A stretch of 64,000 nucleotides of DNA from Halicephalobus mephisto (GCA_009193035.1 SWDT01000059.1:17904-81903), one strand, 5' to 3'; counted from the stretch's first letter, positions 34,543 to 49,800 are shown. Translations and numbers: made by a program. Notes: generated from the letters alone by a model not told the origin.

Positions 34543-34710
34543 CTTTTATAGCAGTGAGCGAGCTAAGTTTGAACCGCCCCTACTCCCGCCGATTTTTGGC
34601 GGCAAAAATGGGAGTGGCCGAGTCCATCTTTGCGAAAATTAGGCTTAACTGACCCGTCCTCCAGCTTTTCCCGCCAATTCCGCGGGTCGACTCGCTGTGG
34701 GGTATAAAAG
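34543..34710. promoter_or_regulatory. Bidirectional H2A/H2B promoter with two TATA boxes
   Basis: Left H2A (-) and H2B (+) start 290 bases apart, head to head. A minus-strand TATAAAAG lies at 34543-34550 for H2A and a plus-strand TATAAAAG at 34703-34710 for H2B. Between them, GATTTTTGGCGGCAAAAAT and TTTTCCCGCCAATT resemble E2F sites. Shared divergent H2A/H2B promoters are usual in animals. Confidence 0.7.
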
Positions 34711-34769
34711 AGAAAAGGGAAGAGGAACGGGCATCAGTTAACTCAGTGACTGTAAGCTCAAATCTCATC

Positions 34770-35240
<471 letters not shown>

Positions 35241-35277
35241 GGGGTTGGTCCTCCCTGGCTGAGCTGTTTATTCCAAA

Positions 35278-35293
35278 GGCCCTCTTTAGGGCC
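35278..35293 (+). terminator. Histone 3' stem-loop of left H2B
   Basis: GGCCCTCTTTAGGGCC, with CCAAA before and CACAT after, about 40 bases past the H2B stop. Confidence 0.88.
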
Positions 35294-37327
35294 ACATACA
35301 CCTTCAAAGACCGCACTAGGGGTTTCATCCAATAATAAATCGCTTCTGGGTAGATTCGGTGTTGTGATTCGTGGGGAAAAGATCTTGGTGGAGGTGACTT
35401 TCTGAACCAGAAAATTGGAATAAAGTGATATATCGGAAGTTGAGAGAACAAGCATTTTCCTTTTCAAGTTTGGGGACGTTTAATCTTGTTGCAAAAGAGT
35501 CACTCAAACAGGTGTGTTTTTGTGCTGATACAACCATCTCTGGTTTTTGGGCGAATAATCACAAGCACGGGAATGTGATCTTGTATTGAGAGGTGTTCCA
35601 AATTGTCTCGTTGCACTGAAACAAATGTTGATTCAGAATCTGTATTAGGACCCTTAAAATCATGTAATTGGCTTCAAAAGCCACCTCCGCCAAAGTTCAT
35701 TTCTTTGTGGAGCTATTAGGGTTGTCCGGCGGAGAGGCTCGGGACAGACGTGGAGGTTGAGTCGGGCAACTGGACTCCTTCCTTTGTTTGTAACTGGGGA
35801 TCGGGAGAGTGGTTCCGCCAATCAGGAAATGAACATGCTGTCGAAGCGTTCAACAACTGTCGAGTCATCGGTTCCCGACTGATTCCGATCGGAAATCAGG
35901 CATTTCGGAAGGGGACAGCTCTGACCGAGGACGGCGAGAGAGCAGCCTGAGTCGGTTGAGTCCACTGCAGGAAGGTTGAACATTCCCCTCGACGACGGGG
36001 GAGCTGCTCGCTCCGATTTCAAGGGCCACCGGTAGATCCGAGAACTACTTAGAGAACCTTGGATTGCCTTGGATAACCGTCGGTCTCCTTCTGTACTCCC
36101 CGTCAGCTGGAGCGCTACTCGGCGAGGGAAGTTGTACCCAAAAACAGATCAGTTCGGCGTTAACCAGTGCCGGCTTTCGTTGTTCAGAGGCCCTGTTCAC
36201 TCGGACTGCACTGCAGAAGACCGGGTCCCGGAGGAGGAAGTGTCGGGGTGGGAAGCCGATCTGCGTGGCATCTGAGAAAGGAACGTCCTCTGTCCGCCAA
36301 TCCCCGATGGAATCTGCTCCCGATTTGTGGACTCGAGTTGGCTAGAGATCAGTTGGAACTGCAACCGTTCGATCTCGTCCCACTCAGTTGCAACAGCTCT
36401 GTGACGTTCCTTCCCAAGCATTTCTTCCCCCTTCCGGAGTTAAAGCTTGAAAACCACTAGTAACAATAAAATAAAACCCGTGGATTCCAAGGATATGTCA
36501 AGCTCAATAGTAATATTATTTAAAAGATCAGAAACTTATTCAAAATGGCCTTTAAGATGCCGTGCAACGATGCAAAGTTGTTCAAAGTGGTTGTTCATTT
36601 CTGTTTCAAATCAAACCTGTGCAAAGTGAAATATAAACGCCTCGGACAGAAATGTTTTATCAATTTAAACAGACCCTCGGAACTCTGGGCTCTAGCCAGG
36701 ACTCACTGCTCTTTCGAATTCGAGGAAGGCCTCCGGGACCCAGGGACAGCTCCGGAAGAACTGCTGGGGTTGTTCGGGTGTCACGAAGAACAGACTGAGG
36801 GAGACGTCCCGGAGTCCCCTCCACACCGGGCTCCGTGGTCCCGGTGAAACGGGAGTCCATCTGCTCCACCCAGCAACCACTCCGTTCGGAGCCCTGGCCT
36901 CACTCTTCCAACGCACAACCCATGTACTACAACAGAGCTGTCGACTTGGAACTGAATTCGAGAAGTGTAGACTTGGAACTAGCTTGGTTTTCCGAAATGG
37001 ACACTTGGCATGTGGTTCGGAGATAAAGCTTCTGCAGCAGAAACCACAAGAAACAAGGTCTCCATAAGGGAGTAAATAGCACTAGAATTTATTAAAGTCA
37101 TCGAATTCGAACTCAAGGTCTCGGAAAACAGACAGCTCCGACCACAAGACCTCTGGAATGTGCTCAGCTTGGAGCTAGATGGACGGCTCCTCTGCAGACG
37201 ACCCTCAGGCAGTGGCTGAAGCAGAACCTGCTCGTCGGAGGGAAGTTGTGAAATCAGCGACGGACAGAGTTGTCGGTCGGAGCTAAACTCAGTAATCCTC
37301 CCTGCCGGTTAGTAGGTCTCTTTATCG

Positions 37328-37349
37328 CCCAAACTTGGGTAATTGAACC
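37328..37349 (-). ncRNA. SL1-like sequence in the left histone arm
   Basis: Twenty of 22 bases agree with the nematode SL1 leader (changes at leader positions 5 and 21). It is followed by CGATAAAG rather than a GT donor. The same sequence lies at 47771-47792 in the right arm. No Sm site or SL RNA fold was seen, so it is probably a degenerate or captured leader. Confidence 0.4.
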
Positions 37350-37711
37350 AAAAGCAACAATTACAACAGCAGTAGAGCGGGACATGATACACGACGATTG
37401 CAGAAGCTGGGGTTATGACTTGTCCAGTCAACTCTCTCATGATAATCCTAGAAAAAATCGACTTTGGCCTAGTGAGAATAGATATTAACTCCCTCTTCAT
37501 CAAATGACGAATCACTGCCGAATAGTTTAACTAGGGTTGTTACGGAAAACTGACTGGGCGAATTACAACCATCCTTAAAGCATTCCAATTACAGTAAACG
37601 CGAATCAGACACATTGATAGTGAAGTGTGGAGGTCCATTTGTCTCTTTTGTATTGGCGATTCACTCTCCATTCTCCACTGTTGCGTCGACGGAACTGACT
37701 TCAATCGAGAG

Positions 37712-37990
37712 CTGTGATGTGATATTTCTCTCCTAAACTAACGATTTCAATTTAAAGATATAACGTTTTGGGAAAAAATGAAAATCCAGGCTTCTCAGGC
37801 GCTCACACGTTCGACATTAATTCAGAGTCGACTGATATAACATGTGAGGGTCCAACATCCGACGACGCGCATTCTGGATTTCGTTTCAGAAGCCACTTCA
37901 GAAGTCCGGTGTTTGGTTTTTCTCGCAAAACATTTAATGTAATTTTCAAATTATAATTGTTAGTTTGGAACAGAAAAGTCACACAACCCC
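37712..37990. mobile_element. Foldback element with long imperfect inverted ends
   Basis: The left end, with CTAAACTAACGATTTCAATT, is nearly the inverse of the right end, with AAATTATAATTGTTAGTTTG. The inverted ends extend about 80-100 bases. The right-arm counterpart lies at about 47110-47400 and has a slightly longer middle. Confidence 0.6.
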
Positions 37991-38236
37991 GGCGACTATT
38001 GCTTTGCTCATATCTGTTTGAGAACTAATATCACAATGAATACGTAGTGTCAGCGTTCACGGCTTCACCACCCCTGAATGTGAGGTAGCTCTGACGATGT
38101 CATTCAACTGCGGTATATTATCCTTACTAATCGTGTGGGTCTGCGGAACCCACTTTGTTCTCGGATCTCAATGCAGAAAAGCATTCAACTCCCACTGATG
38201 AGCACCGTATTACTCTTTGCTTTTGCTTTAACTTAA

Positions 38237-38939
<703 letters not shown>

Positions 38940-38982
38940 GTTGGTGGTGCTCCTCCAGTAAGGATCTCTTTTTTATTCCAAA

Positions 38983-38998
38983 GGCCCTCTTTAGGGCC
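38983..38998 (+). terminator. Histone 3' stem-loop of left H3
   Basis: GGCCCTCTTTAGGGCC in the ATTCCAAA...CACAT context, 44 bases after the H3 stop. Confidence 0.88.
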
Positions 38999-39110
38999 AC
39001 ATGAAGTTTGTCAAAGACGGGGTGGTTAATAAAGGGGTTTTTGAATAAAGTGGATTTGCATATCCGGCTCCACCCACTCTCTTCTCATCCGGAGTGCAGT
39101 GGTGAATAGG

Positions 39111-41200
39111 AAATGTTAACAGTCGGTGATATTCCAGATCGCTGGAAATTAGGAAAACTTCCCCGTGATCGAAAAGTAGACTTGAAATGAGAATTCTTCC
39201 AAGTTAAATACCAGTCCAATCTGAGAGTGGAACAGGACTCGGGTTGAGAGATTTAAAAATTCGAATATGTCATGATGAGTCGAAAAGATGACTAAAGTTG
39301 AGTTATTCGTACTCCCAGTACACTAAATCAATCTTAAGGTGCGAAAAGCTTTAGTGATAGGTTTTGTACAGAGGACCATATCGTTAGAACTCGTTGCCAT
39401 GATCTTGTGAAACCTCCGTTGTCTTCAGTGACTAGAATTCAAAAGCGATCTTTTCCAACTAAATCTTGAACATAAGCAAAGTTCGAGGAGATATTTTGCT
39501 TTGTATTCAACAGGTCTCCCAAGTCCAGATTAACTTGAGAAGTTCTGGAAGATCATAGCCATTGAAATTTCACCAAAATTCAGACAATTCTTCAGTTTCT
39601 CGAAATGAACATTTTCTTCAATTTTGAACAAATCCGATTCGGAAAAACAAAGAATTATGCAGGTTTTATAAAAAGTAAAAACACTTGGCGAGGCTCAATG
39701 AGCTGTACGAAAAGCACATCAAAGAAAGTAACTTTGCTTGTCACGGATGTTTGAAGGGAGATCCATATATGAAATCGGAACTTAACAAGAGTACACTTAC
39801 AACTGGATCTGTCGATTGGAACTCACAATGGAAATTTACTCGGAATGGTCTTTTGGAATGAGTTATATATCTCTTTGTAGTTCTTAAGGCACTGATTCCG
39901 AATCTGTACTTCATTTTTGCTAAACAATCTTCTGAAGCGAGATAGTGAAAAAAATCTCTCAATTTAGGATTGAGTTTTCTCGTGTTTGTGATTATTTTTC
40001 CGAAAAACCAATGAGACAGCTATAATTAGTGCAAAAATATTCCTAGTTACGAAAAGAATAGTTAAAATTGGTTAAGAAAAAAACGAACGTCTCCGAAACG
40101 GAGTCACCAAACCTCGACGAACAGACAAAGGACACTCTTGCTTCTGCTCAACTTTCGATATATGAAATTTTATACATTTACTCCACTTGGTCGTTCTACA
40201 AGCATTAGCAAGAACTAAATGCGGATTCTCAATGTCCTTTGATAAGACGCAAAACCAAGTATAACTTGTTTCAAAAGGCCATCTTAGGTAAAGTGCCTTA
40301 ATTTGTAAATTAATTCCATTTGAAGATCTAAAGTTTTGAGAAACGAAAGGCTGTGGTTGCTTTAAAGCTGTCCCTTCCGGATCCAATATTGGTTCGAAAT
40401 TCGAGTCCGAAGCAAACTAATCCAATTCGAAAATCCACGGTTTTGAAAACCGACAGTTTTGTTCACGATTTACAGTTCATCTTTACTGAATTCTTATATG
40501 ATCGTAGACAATCGACAAAGTCCAGGATTTGGTTCTTTACGAAGCTATGAAAGCCATTTGCGCAACTACGACCGATGTCAAGAGATCATCTAATTGCAAG
40601 ACGAATACCTCAGATTGGATGAGTTGGAGTAGAGAAAAAAGATTTCGGAGGATAACCTGAAGTTCAATCTAAACCACTGAAGTTCCCCTCGCGGTTGCTG
40701 AAGGTTCGATATATGAACCTCTTATTTCTCCAATTCTCCGTCTGAAAGTTTAGCAACTTGAACTGATTTTAAATCCATGTTTGACGGATTGTAACGTTGC
40801 CCATAGCTTGATTGAAATGCCTAGAACCATTGACGCTACTGCCTAAGAACATCGAAAACATGCGGATCACCGATGATCGGGAAAATCCGATTTCGACATT
40901 TCACAAAAATAGATTAAAATGACCTCTAACCAATTGATTCCGTCAACGTATCCGTCGATGACGTCATAGAACTCCCTATTTTGCTGTCGGTTAATTTAAA
41001 ATTACTTCCTAAAATCCCCTACTTTGGTTTGTTTGCGTCTCCCTCAGACCAGTCATCGTCCGTTTTCGACGTTTTTTACCAGTTTTGTCATTACTTGACC
41101 TGATTTCGAACTGGGCTTTTGACCAGCGTCCCATCGTGAGCGTTGGCTTGTCTGACCGAAGGATTTCCCGCCAAGCCGATGGCGCCAAAACGAGCGAGAG
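39111..41200. other. Spacer between left H3 and H4, possible decayed sequence
   Basis: Two kilobases without a supported gene. Short coding-like pieces (for example KHIKESNFACHGCLKGDPYM near 39710-39770) are soon interrupted. Several ATATATGAA-type sequences occur (39768, 40157, 40710) like those in introns elsewhere, so a heavily decayed intron-containing gene is possible. Confidence 0.35.
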
Positions 41201-41259
41201 TCGAGTCCAGCCAGGCCGTTTTGGCGCGCGGGTTTCTTCCCGCCTCCCTCGTTGGCCGG

Positions 41260-41267
41260 TATAAAAG
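41260..41267 (+). promoter_or_regulatory. TATA box of H4
   Basis: TATAAAAG 58 bases before the H4 ATG, preceded by TTTTGGCGCGCGGG, an E2F-like sequence. Confidence 0.65.
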
Positions 41268-41321
41268 CGGGGCGATTCGCCGTCACCCTCACAGTTTGCT
41301 GTTCAAACTTCGTACTTCTGA

Positions 41322-41676
<355 letters not shown>

Positions 41677-41720
41677 GTCCCGTTCCTGTCACCGTTCGAA
41701 GTTGACTTTTTTATTCCAAA

Positions 41721-41736
41721 GGCCCTCTTTAGGGCC
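41721..41736 (+). terminator. Histone 3' stem-loop of H4
   Basis: GGCCCTCTTTAGGGCC preceded by TTCCAAA and followed by CACAT, 44 bases after the H4 stop. Confidence 0.88.
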
Positions 41737-42329
41737 ACATACTGTAAAGACTCAGAGATAGGGAGAGTAAAGACCTTGGGATTGTTCTAAATAAATGTAC
41801 GTTGGGAAATTCGGGAATTGCGAGTTGTTTATCAGGAGTGGAAGATGTGCAATCTAGAATAAAAATGTGGGGGTTAAAATGGTTGATTGGCGAAGCTCGT
41901 GATATCATTTTAATGATCGAGTCAGAATTGAGTTGGATTGGCGGGAAACGGTGCGAGTGCTTGTACTGAGTCGCGTGTTGGTTGTTCCTGAAAGAAGCGA
42001 ATTTTAAAGCAGATTTCGAAATGTATAATGAACACCGGGGTTGTAGAGATCTGTGGTGCTGTTGGTGGTATAGGCCCACTCTCAGCATTTGACAAGTCCG
42101 AACGTGTTTAAAGTACAAAGTACAGGGATTCACAGAACATATCCGACCGTTTCGGGGAATATTTGTGGTAGTGTTGCTCGTTGAACTTCGATGACATCCG
42201 GGCATAGAAGCCTTCGATGAGTGACACCGACAAATCATGCTTCTGAAGCTGATGTAATTTTAAATGAGGAAAGCTGCAATAATCCCTACCGACCCTAGGC
42301 TTCGGAGAGTAAACTTGTGCAAATCAGAG

Positions 42330-43435
42330 CTGTGTTAGGATAGAAAGAGAAGTGAAACTTTTACTAAAAAAATGAAATAAAGGATACGATTTGTAAAGGA
42401 CCAATCAGTCTTTTAACAGTCTCACTCCTGCCCTACAGTATTCTAGAGTCCCTGATATTCAGGCTATCGCTTCAGATCCCCTCTTTGTGGTAGTTTCTGC
42501 CCCAACATCTGCATAAGTTCCTACACAATACCCCTGAGAATTTCGCTTTTGCCCTACAGTATTCCATGTTCCCTGATATTCAGGCTATCCCTTCAGGTCC
42601 TCTTTTTCAAATCTAGTTGCTGTCTCAACAGTAATCTAATAATAGATTGGGTTACATTGATTAAAAACCAACTGCTAAGACAGAGAAGTGTGTTAATAAT
42701 CTTTACTGAAATAATAAGGCACGGACGACAATTATGTATATTACTACCTCACAAGACAACCGACTCTTATTCATGCCCTACAGTATTCCGTGTTCGCTTC
42801 TGGTGTACTTTCTTTCTAGTGAGTTTCTGTCCTCGCATATTGTGGAAATTGAAAACGAAAGTTGTTACGAAATTTACTGATAAGAATTTTTAGAATTTTC
42901 TAGAAATTTCCAAAATCGTATTATTGTAAAAATAGCGGCTGTTGCGAAATTCCCTTATCGAAAATTTCGAAACCCAGAATCTTAAGAAATTGTACTGTTG
43001 TAAAAATAAAAAATAATAGTTGTTACAAAATCCGATTGATACAGATTTTTAAATTCAGAAATCCCAAAATCACTAATGCGAAAATTGGAAATTGTAATTT
43101 TACAAAATTTCATTTATATCAGTTTTTGGAATTTTCTAGAAATTTCCCAAATCACGGTATTGTGAAAACCAGAAATAAACATGAAATTACCTGGACATGA
43201 ATTTCTAGAACATTCCAGAAAATCCCTGCTAGGACAGAAAAGTAAACCAGAAAGAGGAGACCTGAAGGGATAGCCTGAATATCAGGGACCGTGGTGTACT
43301 GTAGGGGATGAGTAAGATTTTGTTGTGTGTGAAAATTCGTTCTGTAGATAGTGGAGCACAACTTAGACAAGAGAGAAGCTGGAGGAATAGCCTGAATATC
43401 AGGGACCGTGGTGTACTGTAGGGGCATTCAGGAAA
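42330..43435. mobile_element. Cluster of CTACAGTATTC-module elements
   Basis: Forward modules with CCTACAGTATTC and (A/T)TTCAGGCTATC lie at about 42430-42500 and 42550-42610. A partial one, with CTACAGTATTCC, lies near 42775. Reversed modules (GATAGCCTGAATATCAGGGA) lie at about 43270 and 43390. Ends such as GTTAGGATAGAAAGAG and CTGTCTCAACA match the element at 17216-17505. Several non-autonomous copies have inserted into or beside one another. No gene is supported in 41740-43560. Confidence 0.6.
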
Positions 43436-43560
43436 AACAATAACCTCAAATCCCAACAGAAACTATTAATAAAAACGAAAAATAATAAATTTCCAGACAT
43501 TGTTGCTTTTCAAAATTCTTAATTTAGTTAAATTTCGTTTATTTCAACCAGTAATTTCAG

Positions 43561-45937
43561 TTAATTGAAGATATTTGGGATGCTTGAGCTGTATTCACCA
43601 CGAAATCCTTTTTCTTTTTCAATCCAGTATTTGCCGTTGGGGATCCAGAGGTTCTTCTTCGAAAAATCGTCGTTCTTCAACTCGAACCAGAGTGGTTTCC
43701 CGGATTTTCCGTTTTTTAATCGGATTCTGTGTTCATTTTCCAAAAGCAATTTTGTTTCTCGGGCTTTTTGGGGATTTCCGTTTTCAAGCCATCGTTGATC
43801 CGGTCGAAATCTGCTGTCAGTTACCGGGATTACGGTGTTTTCAAGAATTTCATTCAACGTCATTGTAAATTTCGAAAATCCGTAATATTTTTCGTAAGTT
43901 TCGTTATTCGGAGAAATTTCGAATAATTTTTTTTGATTTTTTTGGATTTTAAGTATCCCGTTCCATCGTCCTGTGAGATTACAGCTAATCCCGTTTTTAG
44001 GATTTTTGATTTCTCCAAAAATAGAATTTTCTGATTTAAAAGTTATTTTTGCAAAAATTCCGGAAGAACTTCTGATGATCATCGATCCTTCGTTTCTGAT
44101 TACCCGGCTTTCTGGAGCTCCAGAAGCGTTTTCGACGATAGTTTTGACTTTGTTCCAGGAGTATTCTTCGGAATTATCCTCCCCGAAGTTTAGCCTCAAT
44201 CTTACAGGCAGTTCTGGCTGGACTTGGAGGGATCCGGTCCAGGTCGTCCTAGGTGATCCGGTTGCGGTCTGCCACCATTCGAAATTCCTTCCAGAAGCAG
44301 CTACGGCGGATATACTTGGATGATGCTTGATCTAAAAGGATAATTTTTAATTTCTGAAGACAATTGATATATGAAAACTTGTTCGGCGTGGTACTTCCAT
44401 CCATCTTCGCTTATGTATTCGAACGTTTCTCCCAAAATTGGATTGAATGGTTTTCTGTTTCTTCCGATCATTGCAAAATATCCAGATATGGCAAAAGCGG
44501 CGATGTAGCACATCCGGTCCAACGGATCACTGCTGGAGAGAGCTTTGTTGATAGTCTGAGGAACGAACCGGAGCTCTTCACACAGAACCTGGAGCAGTCC
44601 CAAGGGTTCATATGTCGAAATCGGGAGGGTCTTCGTCACCGCCGCAGCTGCAATCGCCGAGAATCCGATCGGTTCGCCTGGCATCTGAGGGGCAGGAAGG
44701 ACTTCTCGATGGATTCTTGGAGGCTTCTGAATCTCACTAGGACTAGGTTCCTCCCGAACGACTCCAACTGGTTTGATTTCTTTTAACTTCGGAATTGAAT
44801 CCAGAATAGGAGTATTTTCTTCGGTTTTCTGGTTCTTCAGAGGAGAAATTCCATCAAGAATAATTTCATTTGACCTCGTAGTAATAGGAAAGTCTAAATT
44901 TTCTTCAGGTTTCTGATTCTTTGAAGTAGAATTTCCATCCAGAGAAATTTGATCAGATGTTGTCAGATCTGAAAGTTTTCTTCCGATCATGTCTCCAATC
45001 TTCTGATACTCTAGAATGTTGTCAAAGCCGCTTAGATTGGATTTCGTAATAATTGGAAACCTCGCTTCGATTATTTCATGCTTCCTAAATTTCTTTAACA
45101 ACATTTCATATATGAAACACTTACTTTTCACTAGTTTTACCTTCTTCAGATGACTTGCAACTTTTCTCTGGTGAATTTCCTTGAATTCCATCGGAATCGT
45201 GTTCTGAAAACTCTTCAATGCGCGTCGTTGAGCGAGCTTTATTTACAACGGTAAAGTCATTATTTTCCGCAACTTTTTGGATTTTACTAATCCTCTTCCA
45301 GATGCATTTAATCTCGTCGAACATCATCCTCGAAATTTTAGTCAGTTTCTTGACTTCCTGGAGAGCTGCTGTAGTCGATCGGTGGGCATTTCGAATCTCT
45401 TCCATGGACCTTGCCAGTGCATCCGAAGCAATGTCCGTTTTGTCGTCCGCAGACCCGGCTTTTTTAGGATTTTCGAGTTCATTTTCGAAATCAGAAACTG
45501 AAAAATTGGCTCTCATTCCTTGTCTAATCTGGTCCTGACGAAATAGACGATGACGATGGATGGACTCTTTCCACATTCCGTAGTCTTCACGATTTTCTGG
45601 AACCAACTGATATGATTCCATCTTGAATTTCAAGGTAAATTTTTTCTGAAAGTCGTCACAGACAACAATCACCTAGAAAGTTCATATATGAAAAACTTAG
45701 ACCATCAAGCTCACTTCGGAAAGATCAATTTTAAACTCGTGATCGAGAGAACACCGATTAACGCCCTGGATATTAGGTACATTTTTATACAGCCTCAGGA
45801 TCCCCCAGTTTAAGTTGGCAACGTACTTCTTGCTCAGACTTATCCGATGTTTTTTGTGCTTCTTCAAAAACACCAGTCCCTGAATAACAACTCGTACAGA
45901 TAATTTAACTCATCCTCACTTCCAATCGGTCAGCCAT
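43561..45937 (-). CDS. Oxysterol-binding-protein-related protein, ORP3/6/7-like
   Basis: Five exons join in phase: 45937-45920, 45879-45715, 45672-45125, 45084-44379 and 44331-43561, giving 735 residues. ORPs move sterols and phosphoinositides at membrane contacts. An N-terminal PH domain runs from about GLVFLKKHKKHRISLSKKYV to GMWKESIHRHRLFRQDQI. A polar linker of about 300 residues with a coiled-coil segment follows. The ligand-binding domain then starts PISTYEPLGLLQVLCEEL and holds DPLDRMCYIAAFAISGY, KPFNPILGETFEY and the family fingerprint as EQIKHHPSISA (usual EQVSHHPPI). The fingerprint is split by a 47-base intron. It ends with typical RPDQRWLENGNPQKAR. The ATG follows ATCTCAGAAA, a likely trans-splice acceptor. 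It lies between the histone arms. Confidence 0.93.
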
Positions 45938-46109
45938 TTTCTGAGATATTCGGTATGATCGAGAGTTAGGACTTTCCCAACTGCTGACAACGCTTCAAAC
46001 CCCTATTCACCACTGCACTCCGGATGAGAGTGGGTGGAGCCGGATATGCAAATCCACTTTATTCAAAAACCCCTTTAATTAACCACCCCGTCTTTGACAA
46101 ACTTCATGT

Positions 46110-46125
46110 GGCCCTAAAGAGGGCC
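46110..46125 (-). terminator. Histone 3' stem-loop of right H3
   Basis: Minus strand GGCCCTCTTTAGGGCC in the usual CCAAA/CACAT context, 43 bases after the H3 stop. Confidence 0.88.
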
Positions 46126-46168
46126 TTTGGAATAAAAAAGAGATCCTTACTGGAGGAGCACCACCAAC

Positions 46169-46688
<520 letters not shown>

Positions 46689-46849
46689 CCCTCGCTCCCC
46701 CTCCACTCTCTCCCGCCAAAACCAGCTCCGCCCGCGGTGCGAGTCGCAATTTGGCGCGCTCCTCTCCGCTTCCACTCCTCCCGACTGCGATCTTGGCAGA
46801 CTGCCAGACGGGGATCGGCATCTCGTATTTTTTTATCAAATGGAGTTAA

Positions 46850-49800
46850 ATAAACTCTGCCTTCTCCTACTAAATCAAGTTAAGTTAAAGCAAAAGCAAA
46901 GAGTAATACAGTGCTCATCAGTGGGAGTTGAGTCCTTTTCTGCATTGAGATCCGAGAACAAAGTGGGTTCCGCAGACCCACACGATTAGTAAGGATAATA
47001 TACCACAGTTGAATGACATCGTCAGAGGTGGTGAAGCCGTGAATGCTGACACTACGTATTCATTGTGATATTAGTTCTCAAACAGATATGAGCAAAGCAA
47101 TAGTCGCCGGGGTTGTGTGACTTTTCTGTTCCAAACTAACAATTATAATTTGAAAATTACATTAAATGTTTTGCGAGAAAAACCAAACACCGGACTTCTG
47201 AAACGAAATCCAGAATGCGCGTCATCAGATGTTGGACCCTCACATGTTATGTCCATCGATGTCGAATCTAATTCTGAGGTGACTGATATATAACACAAAC
47301 GTCCACGTGTGAGCGCCTGAGAAGCCCGGGCTTTGGTTTTCTCCCAAAACGTTATAACTTTAAATTGAAATCGTTAGTTTGGGACAGAAATATCACATCA
47401 CAGCTCTCGATTGAAGTCAGTTCCTTCGACGCAACAGTGGAGAGTGGAGAGTAGAGAGTGTATCGCCAATATAAAAGAGATAAATGGACCTCCACACTTC
47501 ACTATCAATGTGTCTGATTCGCGTTTACTGTAATTGGAATGCTTTAAGGATGGTTGTAATTCGCCCAGTCAGTTTTTCGTAACAACCCTAGTTAAACTAT
47601 TCGGCAGTGATTCGTCATTTAGTGAAGAGGGAGTTAATATCTATTCTCACTTGGCCAAAGTTGATTTTTTCTAGGATTATCATGAGAGTTGACTGGGCAA
47701 GCCATAACCCCAGCTTCTGCAATCGTCGTGTATCATGTCCCGCTCTACTGCTGTTGTAATTGTTGCTTTTGGTTCAATTACCCAAGTTTGGGCGATAAAG
47801 AGACCTACTAACCGGCAGGGAAGATTACTGAGTTTAGCTCCGACCGACAGCTGTGTCCGTCGCTGATTTCACAACTTCCCTCCGACGAGCAGGTTCTGCT
47901 TCAGCCACTGCCTGAGGGTCGTCTGCAGAGGAGCCGTCCATCTAGCTCCAAGCTGAGCACATTCCAGAGGTCTTGTGGTTCCTGCTGCAGAAGCTTTATC
48001 TCCGAACCACATGCCAAGTGTCTATTTCGGAAAACCAAGTTAGTTCCAAGTCTACATTTCTCGAATTCAGTTCCAAGTCGATAGCTATACTTGTAGTACA
48101 TGCCTTCTGTGTTCGAAGAGCGAGGCCAGGGCTCCGAACGGAGTGGTTGCTGGGTGGAGCAGATGGACTCCCGTTTCACCGGGACCACGGAGCCCGGTGT
48201 GGAAGGGACGTCTCCCTCAGTCTGTTCTTCGTGACACCCGAATAACCCCAGCAGTTCTTCCGGAGCTGTCCCTGGGTCCCGGAGGCCTTCCTCGAAATGG
48301 AAAGAGCAGTGAGTCCTGGCTAGAGCCCGGAGTTCCGAGGGTCTGTTTAAATTGATAAAACATTTCTGTCCGAGGCGTTTATATTTCACTTTGCACAGGT
48401 TTGATTTGAAACAGAAATGAACAACCACTTTGAACAACTTTACATCGTTGCACGACATCTTAAAGGCCATTTTGAATAAGTTTCTGATCTTTTAAATAAT
48501 ATTACTATTGAACTTGACATATCCTTGGAATCCACAGATTTTATTTTATTGTTACTAATGGTTCAGAGCTTTAACTTCAGAAGCGAGGAGAACTGCCTGG
48601 GAAGGAACGTCACAGAGCTGTTGCAACTGAGTGGGACGAGATCGAACGGTTGCAGTTCCAACTGATCTCTAGCCAACTCGAGTCTACAAATCGGGAGCCC
48701 CATCCCAACTCAGTACCCCCTTCCACTTGAGCTGACTCAAAGTCGACAGCTGTGTCCGAGGGAGACTGACGACGCTGATGAGCATGACCAACTACTCCGA
48801 ACGGACTTCTCTCCTCCAACACCGGGACCTTGGAAGCACTGTCGGTGAGGAGATTCATCGGGGATTGGCGGACAGAGGACGTTCCTTTCTCAGATGCCAC
48901 GCAGATCGACTTCCCACCCCGACACTTCCTCCTCCGGGACCCGGTCTTCTGCAGTGCAGTCCGAGTGAACAGGACCTTTAAGCAACGACGGCCGGCACTG
49001 GTTAACACCGAACTGATCTGTTTTTGGGTACAACTTCCCTCGCCGAGTAGCGCTCCAGCTGACGGGGAGTACAGAAGGAGACCGACGGTTATCCAAGGCA
49101 ATCCAAGGTTCTCTAAGTAGTTCTCGGATCTACCGGTGGCCCTTGAAATCGGAGCGAGCAGCTCCCCCGTCGTCGAGGGGAATGTTCAACCTTCCTGCAG
49201 TGGACTCAACCGACTCAGGCTGCTCTCTCGCCGTCCTCGGTCAGAGCTGCCACCTTCCGAAATGCCTGATCTCCGATCGGAATCAGTTGGAAACCGACGA
49301 CTCGATAGTTGTTGAACGCTTCGGCAGCATGTTGATCTCCTGATTGGCGGAACCACTCTCCCGATCCCCAGTTACAAACAAAGGAAGGAGTCCAGTTGCC
49401 CGACTCAACCTCCACGTCTGTCCCGAGCCTCTCCGCCGGACAATCCTAACAGCTCCACAAGGAAATGAACTTTGGCGGAGGTGGCTTTTGAAGCCAATTA
49501 CAGGATTTTAAGGGTCCTAATACAGATCCTGAATCAACATTTGTTTCAGTGCAACGAGACAATTTGGAACACCCCTCAATACAAGATCACATTCCCGTGC
49601 TTGTGATTATTCCCCCAACCAGAGATGGTTGTATCAGCACAAAAACACATCTGTTTGAGTGACTCTTTTGCAACAAGATTAAACGTCCCCAAACTTGAAA
49701 AGGGAAATGCTTGTTTTCTCAACCTCCGATATATCACTTTATTCCAATTTTCTGGTTCAGAAAGTCACCTCCACCAAGATCTTTTCCCCACGAATCTACC
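46850..49800. other. Conserved non-genic middle of the right histone arm
   Basis: Counterpart of 35300-38380. Open frames of 60-190 codons exist on both strands, but they are not kept in frame in the left arm. I therefore treat the region as spacer with embedded elements, not as genes. Confidence 0.5.
47771..47792 (+). ncRNA. SL1-like sequence in the right histone arm
   Basis: Identical to the left-arm copy: 20 of 22 bases match SL1. It is followed by CGATAAAGAGACC, without a GT donor at the expected place. Confidence 0.4.

Noticed and set aside
36064..36460. Open frames of 70-97 codons in the GC-richer histone spacer
   Set aside because: The matching frames in the other arm are shifted or interrupted, and no protein motif is visible. 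Similar frames appear on both strands, as expected by chance at this base composition.
47901..48470. 189-codon minus-strand frame in the right histone arm
   Set aside because: In the left arm the equivalent sequence is split into three short frames. Without an independent motif I do not call it a gene.
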